This document shows positions 25,887-35,488 of a stretch of 56,833 nt of DNA, piece after piece. The notes beneath the pieces were generated by a model that ran no database searches, was not told where the DNA came from, and saw nothing but the letters and a program-made list of their open reading frames with translations. Source of the stretch: Myxococcales bacterium. GTDB taxonomy: Bacteria; Myxococcota_A; Polyangia; Polyangiales; JAFGIB01. The translations under genes were made by a program, and so were the position numbers. The first letter of the stretch is position 1, and the number at the start of each line of letters is the position of its first letter. The stretch lies in the NCBI GenBank assembly GCA_029880325.1, contig JAOUOP010000050.1, positions 1-56,833 on the forward strand, read 5' to 3'.

Positions 25887-26569
25887 GCGGGCTCTCCTGC
25901 TCGCTCGGCCTGCTCCAGACGCCCGCGCCGCAGCCGCACGCGGCGGTCGGCCAGGCGCTCGGCCAGCGCCGTGTCGTGGGTGACCAGGGCCACGATGGCG
26001 CCGCGGTCACGCTCCTGCCGCACCGCCTCGCACAGCCGCTCGACGCCGCGCCCATCGAGGCCCGTGGAGGGCTCGTCCAGCAGCAGAAGCGCCGGCCGGT
26101 TCAGGAGCGCCCGCGCCAGCGACAGCCGCTGCAGCTGCCCGCGCGAATAGGTGCGCGCCGGCCGCTGCATGAAAGCGCCCAGCTCGAAGCGCTTGCCCAT
26201 TTCCGACAGCGCGTGGTCGCCCGCATCGTGCAGGCGCGAAAGCAAGGCCAGGTTCTCGTCGCCGCTCAGATCGGGGTAGACCATGGCCGCGTGGCCCACC
26301 AGGCCGATGCGCCCGCGCAGGGCCGGCAGCCGGCTCGGATCGTGACTGCCAAAGCGCAGGCTGCCCCGGGTCGGGCGGCTCAGCAGCGCCAAAATCGACA
26401 AGAGCGTGCTCTTGCCGGAGCCGTTGGGTCCCTCGATGGAAGTGATCTCGCCGGCCTTCAGATCGAGATCGAGCCCCGACAGTGCGCGGGTGGCACCGTA
26501 GAGCTTGACCAGCTTGCGCACCTCGACGCGCTCGAATTGCAGCGCCACGGGCGCCGAGAGTAGTCGCAT
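25883..26569 (-). CDS. ccmA: Heme ABC exporter ATP-binding protein CcmA
   Basis: 228 aa. ABC ATPase with Walker A GPNGSGKST (47-55), signature YSRGQLQRLSLARAL (in place of LSGGQ) and Walker B LLLLDEPSTGLD, then the switch histidine in VTHDT. Overlap with ccmB and the typical short length support the assignment. Confidence 0.9.
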   Translation of the reverse strand: MRLLSAPVALQFERVEVRKLVKLYGATRALSGLDLDLKAGEITSIEGPNGSGKSTLLSILALLSRPTRGSLRFGSHDPSRLPALRGRIGLVGHAAMVYPDLSGDENLALLSRLHDAGDHALSEMGKRFELGAFMQRPARTYSRGQLQRLSLARALLNRPALLLLDEPSTGLDGRGVERLCEAVRQERDRGAIVALVTHDTALAERLADRRVRLRRGRLEQAERAGEPA

Positions 26570-26640
26570 GATGGGGCGGCGCCAATCTTCGAGATACGAA
26601 GCCGTGATCGCGGGGCGCGCTGCGAGTATGCTCGCCGGCC

Positions 26641-27483
26641 GTGGACGCCTACCTGAAGCTTGTGCGCAAAGTGCTCGACGAGGGGCGCGAGCGCGAAGAC
26701 CGCACCGGCGTCGGCACGCGGGGCATCTTCGGCCACCAGATGCGCTTCGATCTGGCCCAGGGTTTTCCGCTGCTGACCACCAAGAAGCTGCACCTGCGCT
26801 CGATCATCTACGAGCTTCTGTGGTTTCTGCGCGGCGACACCCACGTGGACTACCTGCGCCAGCACAAGGTGCGCATCTGGGACGAGTGGGCCACGGCCGA
26901 GCAGTGCGCGAAGTTCGGACGCGCCGAGGGCGATCTGGGTCCGGTCTACGGCCACCAATGGCGCAACTTCGGCGCCAGCGTCCAGGGCGACGGAAGCTAC
27001 GCGGGCGACGGCGTCGATCAGATCGCGCGCCTGCTCGAGCAGATCCACAGGAGCCCCCACAGCCGCCGGCTGCTGGTGACGGGCTGGCATCCGCGCGAAG
27101 CCGACCAGGTGGAGCTGCCCCCCTGCCACACGCTGTTCCAGTTTCACGTGCAGGACGGCGCCCTCAGCTGCCAGCTCTACCAGCGCAGCGCCGACCTCTT
27201 CCTTGGCGTGCCCTTCAACATCGCCAGCTACGCGCTTTTGACGATGATGATCGCCCAGGTCTGCCAGCTGCGCCCCGGCGACTTCGTGCACACCTTCGGC
27301 GACGTGCACCTCTACAACAATCATCTGGAGCAGGCCCGCCTGCAGCTGACGCGACAGCCGCGCGCCCTACCCCGGCTGCATATCAATCCCGAGGTGCGCG
27401 ACCTCTTTGCCTTCGGCTACCGGGATTTCGAGCTGCGCGACTACGACCCCCATCCGCACATCAAGGCCGAAGTCGCGGTATGA
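26641..27483 (+). CDS. thyA: Thymidylate synthase
   Basis: 280 aa, GTG start. Methylates dUMP to dTMP using 5,10-methylenetetrahydrofolate. The catalytic cysteine is C162 in ELPPCHTLFQF; REDRTGVGTRGIFG, GPVYGHQWRNFG, QLYQRSADLFLGVPFNIASYALL and the terminal AEVAV are canonical. The DHFR gene follows after 10 bp, giving the classic thyA-folA pair. Confidence 0.97.
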   Translation: MDAYLKLVRKVLDEGREREDRTGVGTRGIFGHQMRFDLAQGFPLLTTKKLHLRSIIYELLWFLRGDTHVDYLRQHKVRIWDEWATAEQCAKFGRAEGDLGPVYGHQWRNFGASVQGDGSYAGDGVDQIARLLEQIHRSPHSRRLLVTGWHPREADQVELPPCHTLFQFHVQDGALSCQLYQRSADLFLGVPFNIASYALLTMMIAQVCQLRPGDFVHTFGDVHLYNNHLEQARLQLTRQPRALPRLHINPEVRDLFAFGYRDFELRDYDPHPHIKAEVAV

Positions 27484-27493
27484 CGGGGCCGCG

Positions 27494-27982
27494 ATGACGG
27501 AAAAGCGAGCAGCCCTGGCGATGGTGGCGGCGCTGACCCCGAGCGGCGTGATCGGCGCCGACGGCGGCATCCCCTGGCACCTGCCCGAGGACATGAAGCA
27601 CTTCCGCCGCGTGACCCTGGGCCATGCGGTGATCATGGGTCGGCTGACCTACGAGTCCATCGGCCGACCGCTGCCCAAGCGCAGGAATATCGTCGTCAGC
27701 CGCCGCCTCGATTTGCAGATCGAGGGCTGCGAGGTGGCCCCGGATCTGGAGCGCGCCATCGCCCTGGCCCGCGACAGCGACGACGAGCCACGCATCATCG
27801 GCGGCGGCCAGCTCTACGCCCTGGCCCTGCCCCAGGCCACGCGCCTGTACCTGAGCTACCTGGAGCAGGAAGTCGCCGGCGACGTGTACTTCCCGGAGAT
27901 CGACCCGGCCCAGTGGCGTGAGAGCGAGCGCAGGCAGGGCGAAGGCGTGTGCTGGGTGACGCTAGAGCGCCGACCGGTTTGA
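27494..27982 (+). CDS. folA: Dihydrofolate reductase
   Basis: 162 aa. Regenerates tetrahydrofolate from the dihydrofolate made by ThyA. IPWHLPEDMKHFRRVTLGHAVIMGRLTYESIGRPLPKR contains the substrate- and NADPH-binding signatures, with the active-site acid D34-like residue in PEDM; RIIGGGQLY is the second NADPH loop. Confidence 0.95.
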   Translation: MTEKRAALAMVAALTPSGVIGADGGIPWHLPEDMKHFRRVTLGHAVIMGRLTYESIGRPLPKRRNIVVSRRLDLQIEGCEVAPDLERAIALARDSDDEPRIIGGGQLYALALPQATRLYLSYLEQEVAGDVYFPEIDPAQWRESERRQGEGVCWVTLERRPV

Positions 27983-28034
27983 AAGCGGCGCTCTACAGCA
28001 CATCAACCGCGGCGTAGCAAACGGCTCGGCGGCT

Positions 28035-29186
28035 TCAGAATAGGTCCGCGACGATCGAGTCCAGGTGCAGCCAGCGCGCGCGCGGCACCCGCAGAAAGCC
28101 ATCCTCGAGCACGGCATCCCCGCGCGAAAGGGCCCGCTCGAGCGCCGCCTCGCGGCCGTCGGAAAGGGCGCGACCGGTCAGCGCCTGCGCGCGCGCGAGC
28201 TCCACGCCATCCAGCGTGCGCAGCCCCAACATCAGCTGCTCGCGCAGCATGTCCTGGGGGCCGAGGATCTCGCTGAAAACCTCGCGTTCGGGGCCGCCGG
28301 CGCGCTGCATGTAGCGCGCCGGGTCGGGGTCGTTGCGATAGCGTCGGGCGCTGCCCACGGCTTCATGCAGGCAACCCACGGCGCCGGCCCCCAGGCCCAG
28401 ATAGGCCCCGCCGCGCCAGTAGTGCAGGTTGTGGCGGGCGCGCTGCCCGGGGCGGGCGTGGTTGCTGACTTCATAATGCTCGAAGCCCCGCGCCGACAGG
28501 GCCTCGGCCACGGCCGTGAGCGAGTCGGCCACATCGCCCTCGCGGGCCAGGGGCAGCCGCCCCTTACGCGCCAGCTGCCCGAATTGGGTGCCCTCCTCGA
28601 TGGTCAGGGCGTAGGCCGACAGGTGCGAAAGGCCCAGATCCACCAGCGTCAGGGCATCGCTCACCGCCTCGGCCGGCGACTGCCCGGGCAGGCCGAAGAT
28701 GAGGTCGGCGCTGACACGGGGCACGGCGCCGAGGGCGTCTCGCAGCGCCTCAAGCGCCCGCTGCCGGTCGTGCATGCGCCCCAAAAAGCGCAGCCGCACC
28801 GGGTCCAGGCCCTGCACCCCGATGGAGAGACGGTCGACGCCCTGCGCCGAAAGCGCCCGGGCCCGCGCGGCGTCGAGGGAGCTGGGATTGCACTCGACGC
28901 TGACCTCCAGCTCCGGCTCCACGCGATCGCCGAAGGCCGCCCGAAGCGCCGAAAGCACCCGCCCCAACTCGGCCGGCTCCCACAGCGAAGGGGTACCGCC
29001 ACCGAAGAAGATCGAGCTGAGCCGCTGGTGCTGCAGCGCGGGCGCTCGCTGCTGCAACTCGCGCAGCACGGCATCGGTGTAGGCCCGCTGGGGCACGTCC
29101 TGGCGCGCGATGCCGGTGGAAGCGAAGTCGCAGTAGGGGCACTTCTGCAGGCAGTAGGGGAAGTGGATGTAGGCCGAGAGCGTCAC
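28035..29186 (-). CDS. hemW: Radical SAM heme chaperone HemW (coproporphyrinogen III oxidase-like)
   Basis: 383 aa. I place the start at the GTG at 29186 so the protein begins TLSAYIHFPYC, with AGGA upstream; the open frame extends 24 residues further. The cluster motif is C12-x3-C16-x2-C19 in CLQKCPYC; GGGTPS, SVECNP, RLSIGVQ and the HemW C-terminal winged-helix segment follow. The fourth cysteine typical of HemN (CxxxCxxCxC) is replaced, as in HemW, which inserts heme rather than oxidising coproporphyrinogen. Confidence 0.9.
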   Translation of the reverse strand: MTLSAYIHFPYCLQKCPYCDFASTGIARQDVPQRAYTDAVLRELQQRAPALQHQRLSSIFFGGGTPSLWEPAELGRVLSALRAAFGDRVEPELEVSVECNPSSLDAARARALSAQGVDRLSIGVQGLDPVRLRFLGRMHDRQRALEALRDALGAVPRVSADLIFGLPGQSPAEAVSDALTLVDLGLSHLSAYALTIEEGTQFGQLARKGRLPLAREGDVADSLTAVAEALSARGFEHYEVSNHARPGQRARHNLHYWRGGAYLGLGAGAVGCLHEAVGSARRYRNDPDPARYMQRAGGPEREVFSEILGPQDMLREQLMLGLRTLDGVELARAQALTGRALSDGREAALERALSRGDAVLEDGFLRVPRARWLHLDSIVADLF

Positions 29187-29380
29187 GAGGCTGTCTTCCT
29201 GGCACGGCTGCGCCCCCAGGTCACGGCCGCCACCACGCCCCCGGAACCAAGCCGGCAATTTCCCGGAATTTTCACCCCCCCAAGCCCAAGACAGGCTTGA
29301 TCCCGCCGGCCACCGCCTTATCTTGCGCCGGTCGAGCGCCGGCCAAGGCGCAGCCGCGCCCCGAGCCCCCGAAAGCCCCG

Positions 29381-30439
29381 ATGGACAAACGCGATTACTA
29401 CGAGGTCCTCGGCGTCGACCGGAGCGCCGGCGAGCAGGATCTAAAGCGGGCCTACCGCAAGCTCGCCCTCGAACTGCACCCGGACCGCAACCCGGACGAC
29501 CCGACGGCCGAGGAGAAATTCAAGGAGGCCTCCGAGGCCTTCAGCGTGCTCAGCGACCAGAACAAGCGCGCCGTCTACGACCAGTACGGCCACGCCGGGC
29601 TGTCGGGGGCCGGCGGCGGCGGAGCGGGTTTCACCGATCTGCAGGACATCTTCAGCCAGTTCGGCGACATGTTCGGCGACTTCTTCGGCGGCGGCTTCCG
29701 CCAGGGGCGCCGCGGCGGCCCCGAACGCGGCGCCGACCTGCGCACCCGCATCGCCCTGACGCTGGAGGAAGCCGCCTTCGGCACCAAGAAAGAAGTGGAG
29801 CTGGCCTACCCCGGCCCCTGCGAAGCCTGCGACGGCAGCGGCGCCGAGGGCGGCAAGCGCGTGGTCTGCCCCGACTGCAAGGGCAGCGGCCAGGTGGCCC
29901 GCTCGCGCGGCCCCTTCCTGCTGCAGACCACCTGCCCCAGCTGCCACGGCCGCGGCGCCACCGTCAAAGACCCCTGCAAGAGCTGCCGCGGCAGCGGCCA
30001 GACCGACGTCGAGCGCAGCGTCAAGGTCAGCTTCCCCGAGGGCATCGACGAGGGCCAAACCCTGCGCGTACCCGGCCAGGGCCTGCGCGGCACCGGCGGC
30101 GGCGGCCCCGGCCACCTCTACGTCGAGGTGGTGCTCGAGCCCCACGCGCGCTTCGAGCGCGACGGCGTCGATCTGATCCACATGCTGCCCATCAGCTTCC
30201 CCGACGCCGCCCTGGGCACCGACGTCAAGCTCGAGACCCTCGAGGGCGAGACCGCCAAGGTCAAGATCCCCGCCGGCTCCCAGGCGGGCGACACCGTGGT
30301 GCTCAAGGGCAAGGGCGTGCCCCGCCTCAACCGCGGCGGCCGCGGCCGGCTGGTGGTGGTGCTGCAGGTGGAAGTGCCGAAAAAACTCTCGCGCAAAGCC
30401 AAAAAGCTCCTGCAGGAACTGCGCGACGAGCTTTCCTAA
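29381..30439 (+). CDS. dnaJ: Chaperone protein DnaJ
   Basis: 352 aa. J domain with H33-P34-D35, a glycine/phenylalanine-rich region (about 72-110), four zinc-binding CxxCxGxG repeats (CEACDGSG, CPDCKGSG, CPSCHGRG, CKSCRGSG), then the C-terminal substrate-binding domains. Co-chaperone stimulating DnaK. Slightly shorter than E. coli DnaJ. Its stop codon lies at the outer end of hairpin element C. Confidence 0.96.
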   Translation: MDKRDYYEVLGVDRSAGEQDLKRAYRKLALELHPDRNPDDPTAEEKFKEASEAFSVLSDQNKRAVYDQYGHAGLSGAGGGGAGFTDLQDIFSQFGDMFGDFFGGGFRQGRRGGPERGADLRTRIALTLEEAAFGTKKEVELAYPGPCEACDGSGAEGGKRVVCPDCKGSGQVARSRGPFLLQTTCPSCHGRGATVKDPCKSCRGSGQTDVERSVKVSFPEGIDEGQTLRVPGQGLRGTGGGGPGHLYVEVVLEPHARFERDGVDLIHMLPISFPDAALGTDVKLETLEGETAKVKIPAGSQAGDTVVLKGKGVPRLNRGGRGRLVVVLQVEVPKKLSRKAKKLLQELRDELS

Positions 30440-30618
30440 GGGCTCGCGAAAAAATAACTTCCCCCTTTGGCACGCACCGGCGGGCACGCTCGGGCCGTGC
30501 GTCCTCGAAGAATTCCTCGATGTACCTCGGGTACGACTGCGGATTCTTCTCCGGGCGCCGTCCCGATCACACTCCGCCGTCACGCACCAAAGGGGGAAGT
30601 TATTCTTTCACGAGCCCT
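30439..30618. repeat. Long hairpin element C
   Basis: A 180-bp imperfect palindrome. Arms 30439-30470 and 30587-30618 match at 30 of 32 positions (AGGGCTCG...CTTTGG). The core (about 30510-30545) is a smaller palindrome around GTACCTCGGGTACGACTGCGG. It fills the space between converging dnaJ and slt, so it may terminate both. Confidence 0.82.
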
Positions 30619-30628
30619 AAGGGCTCGC

Positions 30629-33016
30629 TCAGCCGCCAGCGGCGCGCGCGACGGCGCCATCGACGGGCAAGCGCGCCGGCAGGGGCGGCAACTTGCCGCT
30701 GCCCAAGAAGCTGTAAATGCCGTAGCTCTGCAGCACCCGGCGCGTGTAGCGGCGGGTCTCGCGATAGGGGATCGCCTCGATCCACTCGTCGAGGGGCTTG
30801 TCCTTGGCCTCGCGCAGCCAGCGGTCGGCGGCGCCATGGCCCGCGTTGTAGGCTGCGGGCACCACCGCCGGATTGTCGTGGTAGCGCTCCCAGAGCGTGC
30901 GGATGAAACGCGAGCCGATGCGCAAGTTAACTTCGGGTCGTATCAGCGCGGCCGCATGACTCGGAAGCCCCAGCGGCTTGGCGTGGGCGCGCGCGGTCGG
31001 CACGATCAGCTGGATCAGACCATAGGCGTTGGCGCGGCTGACCGCCTCCGGATCGAAGGCGCTCTCCTCGCGCGCCACCGCGCGCACATAGGGCGCCGGC
31101 ACCTGCGCTTCGGCGGCGGCGTTCTCGATGAGCGGCGCGAAGGCCTCGGGGAAGGCGATACGCCAGAGGTGGAAGAGGTGGCCCTGGGGCGGTCGCGAAA
31201 GCGCTCCCCAGAGGCGCCCGCGCACCAGACGGCTGGCCTCGGCCTCGCCGCCGGCGCGATTGATCATGGCCGCCGCCGCCCAGCGCAGCTCCGGATCGGC
31301 ACCGCGGCGAAAGGCGCCCAGATGTCGCAGCTCCCGTTCGCAAAGCCCCAACTCGCCCACCTGGGCCAGCAAAAGCGCACTGCGGAACGCCGCTTCATCC
31401 ATGCTCGCCCGCCACGGGAAGCTCAGGGGCTCGAGCGCCTCGGGCTCCACCTGCAGCGCCGCCAGCAGGTCGGTCACGCGCTCGGGCGCGAGTTCGCCCA
31501 GGCGCGCCAGGGCCTGCTGGGCGTGGTAGCTCAGCGGATGGGCGGCAGCCACGGCCGCGAAACCCTCGATGGCCTCGTCGCGGCGCCCCAGGGCCTGCAG
31601 GCTGCGGGCACGCCAATAGGCCGCCCGGCCCTCGGTACCCTCGGCCCGCTCGCCGCCGCCGCGGGCGATCAGCGCATCCAGATGGCGCAACGCATCGGCG
31701 TGGCGTCCGGCGCGGCGCGCGTCGAAGGCCAACATGAAGCCGGCCTCGGCGTGCATGTCGCCGTCGGGGTAATCGGTGACCAACCGCTCCAGCGTGCGCA
31801 GCCGCTCGGCCTCCTGACCCATGTCGGCCTGGGCCACCGCCAGCATGAAGAGCGCATCGTCGGCCAGGGAGCTGCCGGGAGCGTATGCGACCAGCGCCTG
31901 GTAGTGGTCGCTGGCGCCCTTGGGGTCGCCGGTGCGCAGCCGCGCGCGCCCGCCGTAGTAGCGCGCCCAGGTTCGCACCTGGCGATCGCGGCATTGCTCG
32001 AGCAGGCGCTCCATGTGGGCGATGGCCTTTTCGCGCAGGCGCCGACGTACCAGGGTGCGTCCGATCTCGAGTTCCACCTGGCAGCGAAGCCCATCGTCGG
32101 GCTTCAGTCGCGACAGCAGCTCGCTGAGCACCGTCTCGGCGCGCCCGTGGGCCCCGCCAGTTGAAAGCGCCCGCCCCAGGGCCAGCGCGTCATCCACGAG
32201 CAGTTGACGATGCTGACGCCGGAGCTTGCGCGGCAGGCGCGACAGCAGTTGCTCGGCGGCGCGCTCAGCCTCGGCGGCCACGTCGCTGAGCGGGGCGCGG
32301 CTGAGCACCCGGCGGTAAAGCGCCAGGGCCTCGAGCTTGGCTTCCCGGTTGCGGCGGCCCTCGAGCAGCCGGGCCAGGGGTAGCGCCAGGTCGCTGGCCG
32401 CGTCATCGTCGCGGGCGGTCCGCAGCCGCGCGCGCAACTTGGGCACCGCGGCATCGGCATCGAAGCGCAGGGCCGCCTCTAGCGACAGTGCGCGCGCGCG
32501 CCCCGCCCCGGCCCAACCGGAGGCGAGCCCATCGGCGATCGCCGCCGCCGCCGCTGGCGTCTGCGCCACCATGGCGGTGGCCAGGCGCAGGCCCGCCCAG
32601 CGCGACAGCGGATGGTCGCTCTGGTAGAGGGCGCGCAGGTGACCGCGGCGCAAAAGCACGTCGTCCTCGAACTCCGCCAACAGCCACAGAAGCCTGCCGC
32701 GCCCCAGGGAATCGGCGCCGGTGAAAGCGGTCTGCAGCTCCTGTCGGGCAGCGGCACGCGCGGCATCGTCGGCCTCGGCCAGCGCGCGCAGGGCCTTTTG
32801 CTCGGGGCTGTCGTCGGCGAGCCGGGCCGAGGCCGGATCGAAGCGCTTGGGCCCGGGGCCGGCCGCAGTCGAACCGGAGGTCGCGGCGGAGGGCGCGGGC
32901 TCGGATCGCTCGACCTGCGCCTTGAGGCCCGCATCCAGCGCCGGGGTGGACTCGCCGCCCGCCTGCAAGAGGCCCAGGAGCAGCGCCGAAAGCAGCGCGG
33001 GCGAGGAGCGGAGCAT
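30629..33016 (-). CDS. Soluble lytic murein transglycosylase (Slt-type)
   Basis: 795 aa from the ATG at 33016, which gives a signal peptide (LRSSPALLSALLLGLLQAG). A long superhelix of TPR-like alpha helices (about 100-640) is followed by a C-terminal SLT domain: catalytic glutamate in REESAFDPEAVSRANAYGLIQLIVPTAR and AAYNAGHGAADRW. Cleaves the glycan strand with 1,6-anhydro product. Larger than E. coli Slt70 because of an extended helical domain. Confidence 0.88.
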   Translation of the reverse strand: MLRSSPALLSALLLGLLQAGGESTPALDAGLKAQVERSEPAPSAATSGSTAAGPGPKRFDPASARLADDSPEQKALRALAEADDAARAAARQELQTAFTGADSLGRGRLLWLLAEFEDDVLLRRGHLRALYQSDHPLSRWAGLRLATAMVAQTPAAAAAIADGLASGWAGAGRARALSLEAALRFDADAAVPKLRARLRTARDDDAASDLALPLARLLEGRRNREAKLEALALYRRVLSRAPLSDVAAEAERAAEQLLSRLPRKLRRQHRQLLVDDALALGRALSTGGAHGRAETVLSELLSRLKPDDGLRCQVELEIGRTLVRRRLREKAIAHMERLLEQCRDRQVRTWARYYGGRARLRTGDPKGASDHYQALVAYAPGSSLADDALFMLAVAQADMGQEAERLRTLERLVTDYPDGDMHAEAGFMLAFDARRAGRHADALRHLDALIARGGGERAEGTEGRAAYWRARSLQALGRRDEAIEGFAAVAAAHPLSYHAQQALARLGELAPERVTDLLAALQVEPEALEPLSFPWRASMDEAAFRSALLLAQVGELGLCERELRHLGAFRRGADPELRWAAAAMINRAGGEAEASRLVRGRLWGALSRPPQGHLFHLWRIAFPEAFAPLIENAAAEAQVPAPYVRAVAREESAFDPEAVSRANAYGLIQLIVPTARAHAKPLGLPSHAAALIRPEVNLRIGSRFIRTLWERYHDNPAVVPAAYNAGHGAADRWLREAKDKPLDEWIEAIPYRETRRYTRRVLQSYGIYSFLGSGKLPPLPARLPVDGAVARAAGG

Positions 33017-33064
33017 CGCCTTCAGGCTAGGCAGGGGCTGACCGCTGCGCAAGTTCGCGGAGAG

Positions 33065-33508
33065 TTAACGCGAACGCGGGCGCTCCTCGATCTCGCGCTC
33101 CTCGACGCGCTCTGACTGGCGACGGACCTCCGCCTCGCGTCGCGCCAACTCACGGCTGACCACCTCGCGCCGGCCGTGGGCCTGGGCAAGCTCGAGCCGC
33201 GCCCGGGAAAGCATCTGCTGGCAGCGACTGACTTCGCGGCGCTGGGCGGCCAGCGCCCGCTGTAGCGCCTCGGTTTCGAGGGCATGACGGCGGGCGAACG
33301 CGGCCTCGAGCCGCAGACGGGTGCCCGGCAAACGCTCGCTGTGACCCCCTCCAGTCGACCCCGCAGGCCCGGCCGCCATGTGGGCCTCCAGGCCCGCCTG
33401 GGCCGCGGCAAGCCCCTTTCGCGCCCGCTCAAGCTGCTCTTCGGCCCCTGCCAGCGCGTCCTCGGCCCGCGCCTGCTCAGCCCTGCGCAGCAGCTCGAGG
33501 GCCCTCAC
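33065..33508 (-). CDS. Coiled-coil protein, FliJ/YscO-like
   Basis: 147 aa from a GTG at 33508 that overlaps the stop of the upstream gene (GTGA). Almost entirely heptad-rich helix: RRAEQARAEDALAGAEEQLERARKGLAAAQAGLEAH and QRALAAQRREVSRCQQMLSRARLELAQAHGRREVVSRELARREAEVRR. Shape, length and basic C-terminus recall FliJ/YscO escort proteins, but no flagellar or type III gene is near, so only a coiled-coil call is firm. Confidence 0.55.
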   Translation of the reverse strand: MRALELLRRAEQARAEDALAGAEEQLERARKGLAAAQAGLEAHMAAGPAGSTGGGHSERLPGTRLRLEAAFARRHALETEALQRALAAQRREVSRCQQMLSRARLELAQAHGRREVVSRELARREAEVRRQSERVEEREIEERPRSR

Positions 33509-35301
33509 AGGGCCGGCACGGGCGGCTCGACCTCGACCATGGCCGCCGAAGCCGGCCCTGCCACCGCGTCGCCCTCCAGCTCGCCCTCGGCCGGCTGCCA
33601 CAGACCGCTGAGCAGCTCCGTGTGCATGCGCTCGGCCAGCAAATCGCCGTCGTCGTCGCCCAGGAGCAGCTCACCCGAAAGCGTGAGTTCCGGCCGCGCC
33701 GCATCGAGCGCCATCAGGGATTGCTCGGCGCCGCTGCGGATGCGCGTCATGCTGCGATCGCAGGCGGCCTGCAGACAGGCCGCGTCGCAGGCCAGCGGGT
33801 CGCTCGTACCGAGCACCTGGGCCCCCAACCAGGGACCGAGCACCTCGCAGCCGGCCAGGGTTCGCAGCTCGGCGCCATGCCCGTCGGTCACCGACAGCAC
33901 AGCGCTCAGGGCCTCGGCAGCCAGGGCGCCAAAAGTCACTGGAAAGCTGACCTCGCCCACGCTCAAGAGATCGCGCTCGGAGTCGAAGGCCGCCTGGGTG
34001 GCCACCGGCTGCGACAGCTCCGACAAAAGCACCGACAGCTCGGCGCCGCTGGCGTCGCTCACCCACAGCCGCTGGCCGTGCCAAGTCACGGGCAGCTCGC
34101 CATTGCCCGGGTCGATCATCAGCTCGGCCTCCAGCTGCACCCGCTCCAGCAGGGCGACCACGCGCGTCGACAGCTCCGCCGGCACCAGCGACGGGGCCAT
34201 CCCGGCCGCGGCCAGCGCCGCCGCCAGGCTTTGCTCGGGGCTCAGCTCACCGCTCGGTGAAAGCCGCTCGGCCGCCAGCGCATCGGCCAGGACCGTGATC
34301 TCGGCCAGCTGGCTGAGTTCCTCGCCGCGCAGCGTGTAGTTCAGGGAATCGAGCAGGAAAGCCGCATCGATCTCCTGGGCGCTCAGGGGCGAAGCCTCGC
34401 CGCGCACGGCGGCGGCCGCACCCTCGCGCACGGCGCGGGCCAGGGCACTGGCCGGCTCGCTGCTCTCGAGATCGCCCGCAAGCACGAAAAGACCGGCCGG
34501 CATCAGCGCCTCGTCCACCAGGTTGACCGTGATGGCGATGGCGTCGTCAGCCTTCACCACCACCGAATCCACGCAGCCCTGGGCCAGCACCGTACCGTCC
34601 CGGCCCTCGGCGAACACGCTCACCGCGTAGCTCGCGTCTGCCGGCAGCGCCAAAAAGCGCGCCGTGCCATCCGGCCCATCGGCGCCCAGCACCATCATCG
34701 GATCCCCGTCCATGGCCTCGGCGCCGGCGCAATCGGCCCCCGCCTGCACCACCACCAGCCGCTCGTGGACCGCGCGCGGACCCTCGTAGGGGGCCGCCAC
34801 CTCCAGCGTACCGAAGCCGGCGTTGCTCACCGCCACGTCCACGAAAAGCTCGCTGGCCCCCGGCGCCGACAGCCGCACCCGAAATGTCCCGGGGGTCTCG
34901 CCGGCGACCAGACCGTTTTGCACATGACCGCTGTCATCGGTCTGGACCTCGACCTCTTCCAGGCTCGCGTCCTGGGGCCGGCCCATCAAGGCGAAGCTCA
35001 CCGGCACGCGCGCGAGCCCATTGCCGGCGGCGTCGAGCAACTTGGCCTCGATGACGACGCGCTCACCGAAGCCGAGCTGCAGCCGCGGCTTGCTGACCAG
35101 CTGGAGCACCGCCGTGACGTCGGCGGGACCGGCGCCGGCCATCGCGGCGACTGGCGCCGACCCGGAGGCGGGTGCCATCACGCCACGCGCCAGGCCACTG
35201 TCAGCACTGCTGCAAGCGACACACAACGGTAAGGCGAGCGCGAGCGGCCACACCACGGCCGCCAGCGTACCCAAGCGATCAAGCATTCTAAGTCCAAGCA
35301 T
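33505..35301 (-). CDS. Lipoprotein with Ig-like (Big-type) domain
   Basis: 598 aa from the ATG at 35301 (an alternative ATG is at 35286). Lipobox LCVAC after a hydrophobic segment (TLAAVVWPLALALPLCVACSS). Next comes an Ig-like fold of the invasin/Big_1 type (KPRLQLGFGERVVIEAKLLDAAGNGLARVPVSFALMG...), then a large region without recognised domains that contains a cysteine-rich patch (SDPLACDAACLQAACDRS). Exported, outer-membrane anchored. Coupled by a 4-nt overlap to the coiled-coil gene downstream. Confidence 0.65.
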   Translation of the reverse strand: MLGLRMLDRLGTLAAVVWPLALALPLCVACSSADSGLARGVMAPASGSAPVAAMAGAGPADVTAVLQLVSKPRLQLGFGERVVIEAKLLDAAGNGLARVPVSFALMGRPQDASLEEVEVQTDDSGHVQNGLVAGETPGTFRVRLSAPGASELFVDVAVSNAGFGTLEVAAPYEGPRAVHERLVVVQAGADCAGAEAMDGDPMMVLGADGPDGTARFLALPADASYAVSVFAEGRDGTVLAQGCVDSVVVKADDAIAITVNLVDEALMPAGLFVLAGDLESSEPASALARAVREGAAAAVRGEASPLSAQEIDAAFLLDSLNYTLRGEELSQLAEITVLADALAAERLSPSGELSPEQSLAAALAAAGMAPSLVPAELSTRVVALLERVQLEAELMIDPGNGELPVTWHGQRLWVSDASGAELSVLLSELSQPVATQAAFDSERDLLSVGEVSFPVTFGALAAEALSAVLSVTDGHGAELRTLAGCEVLGPWLGAQVLGTSDPLACDAACLQAACDRSMTRIRSGAEQSLMALDAARPELTLSGELLLGDDDGDLLAERMHTELLSGLWQPAEGELEGDAVAGPASAAMVEVEPPVPAL

Positions 35302-35488
35302 AGCGCCGCCCACGGGGCGGAGCCAGGATCCAACAATCACCGCCGCGGCCCAAAGCGACCACGACGGCGCCACGCACAGGGCGCGCACTTTAGGAACACC
35401 GACCTGTGGGCGCAAGTAGCTGCTACCGGGCGGGCACTGGGCCGGCGGGACTGGGCCGAGGTAGGCGCTTCATGCTAGAGCGCGCGCT

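Noticed and set aside
28065..29300. 411-codon plus-strand frame over hemW
   Set aside because: Shadow of hemW; no recognisable motifs.
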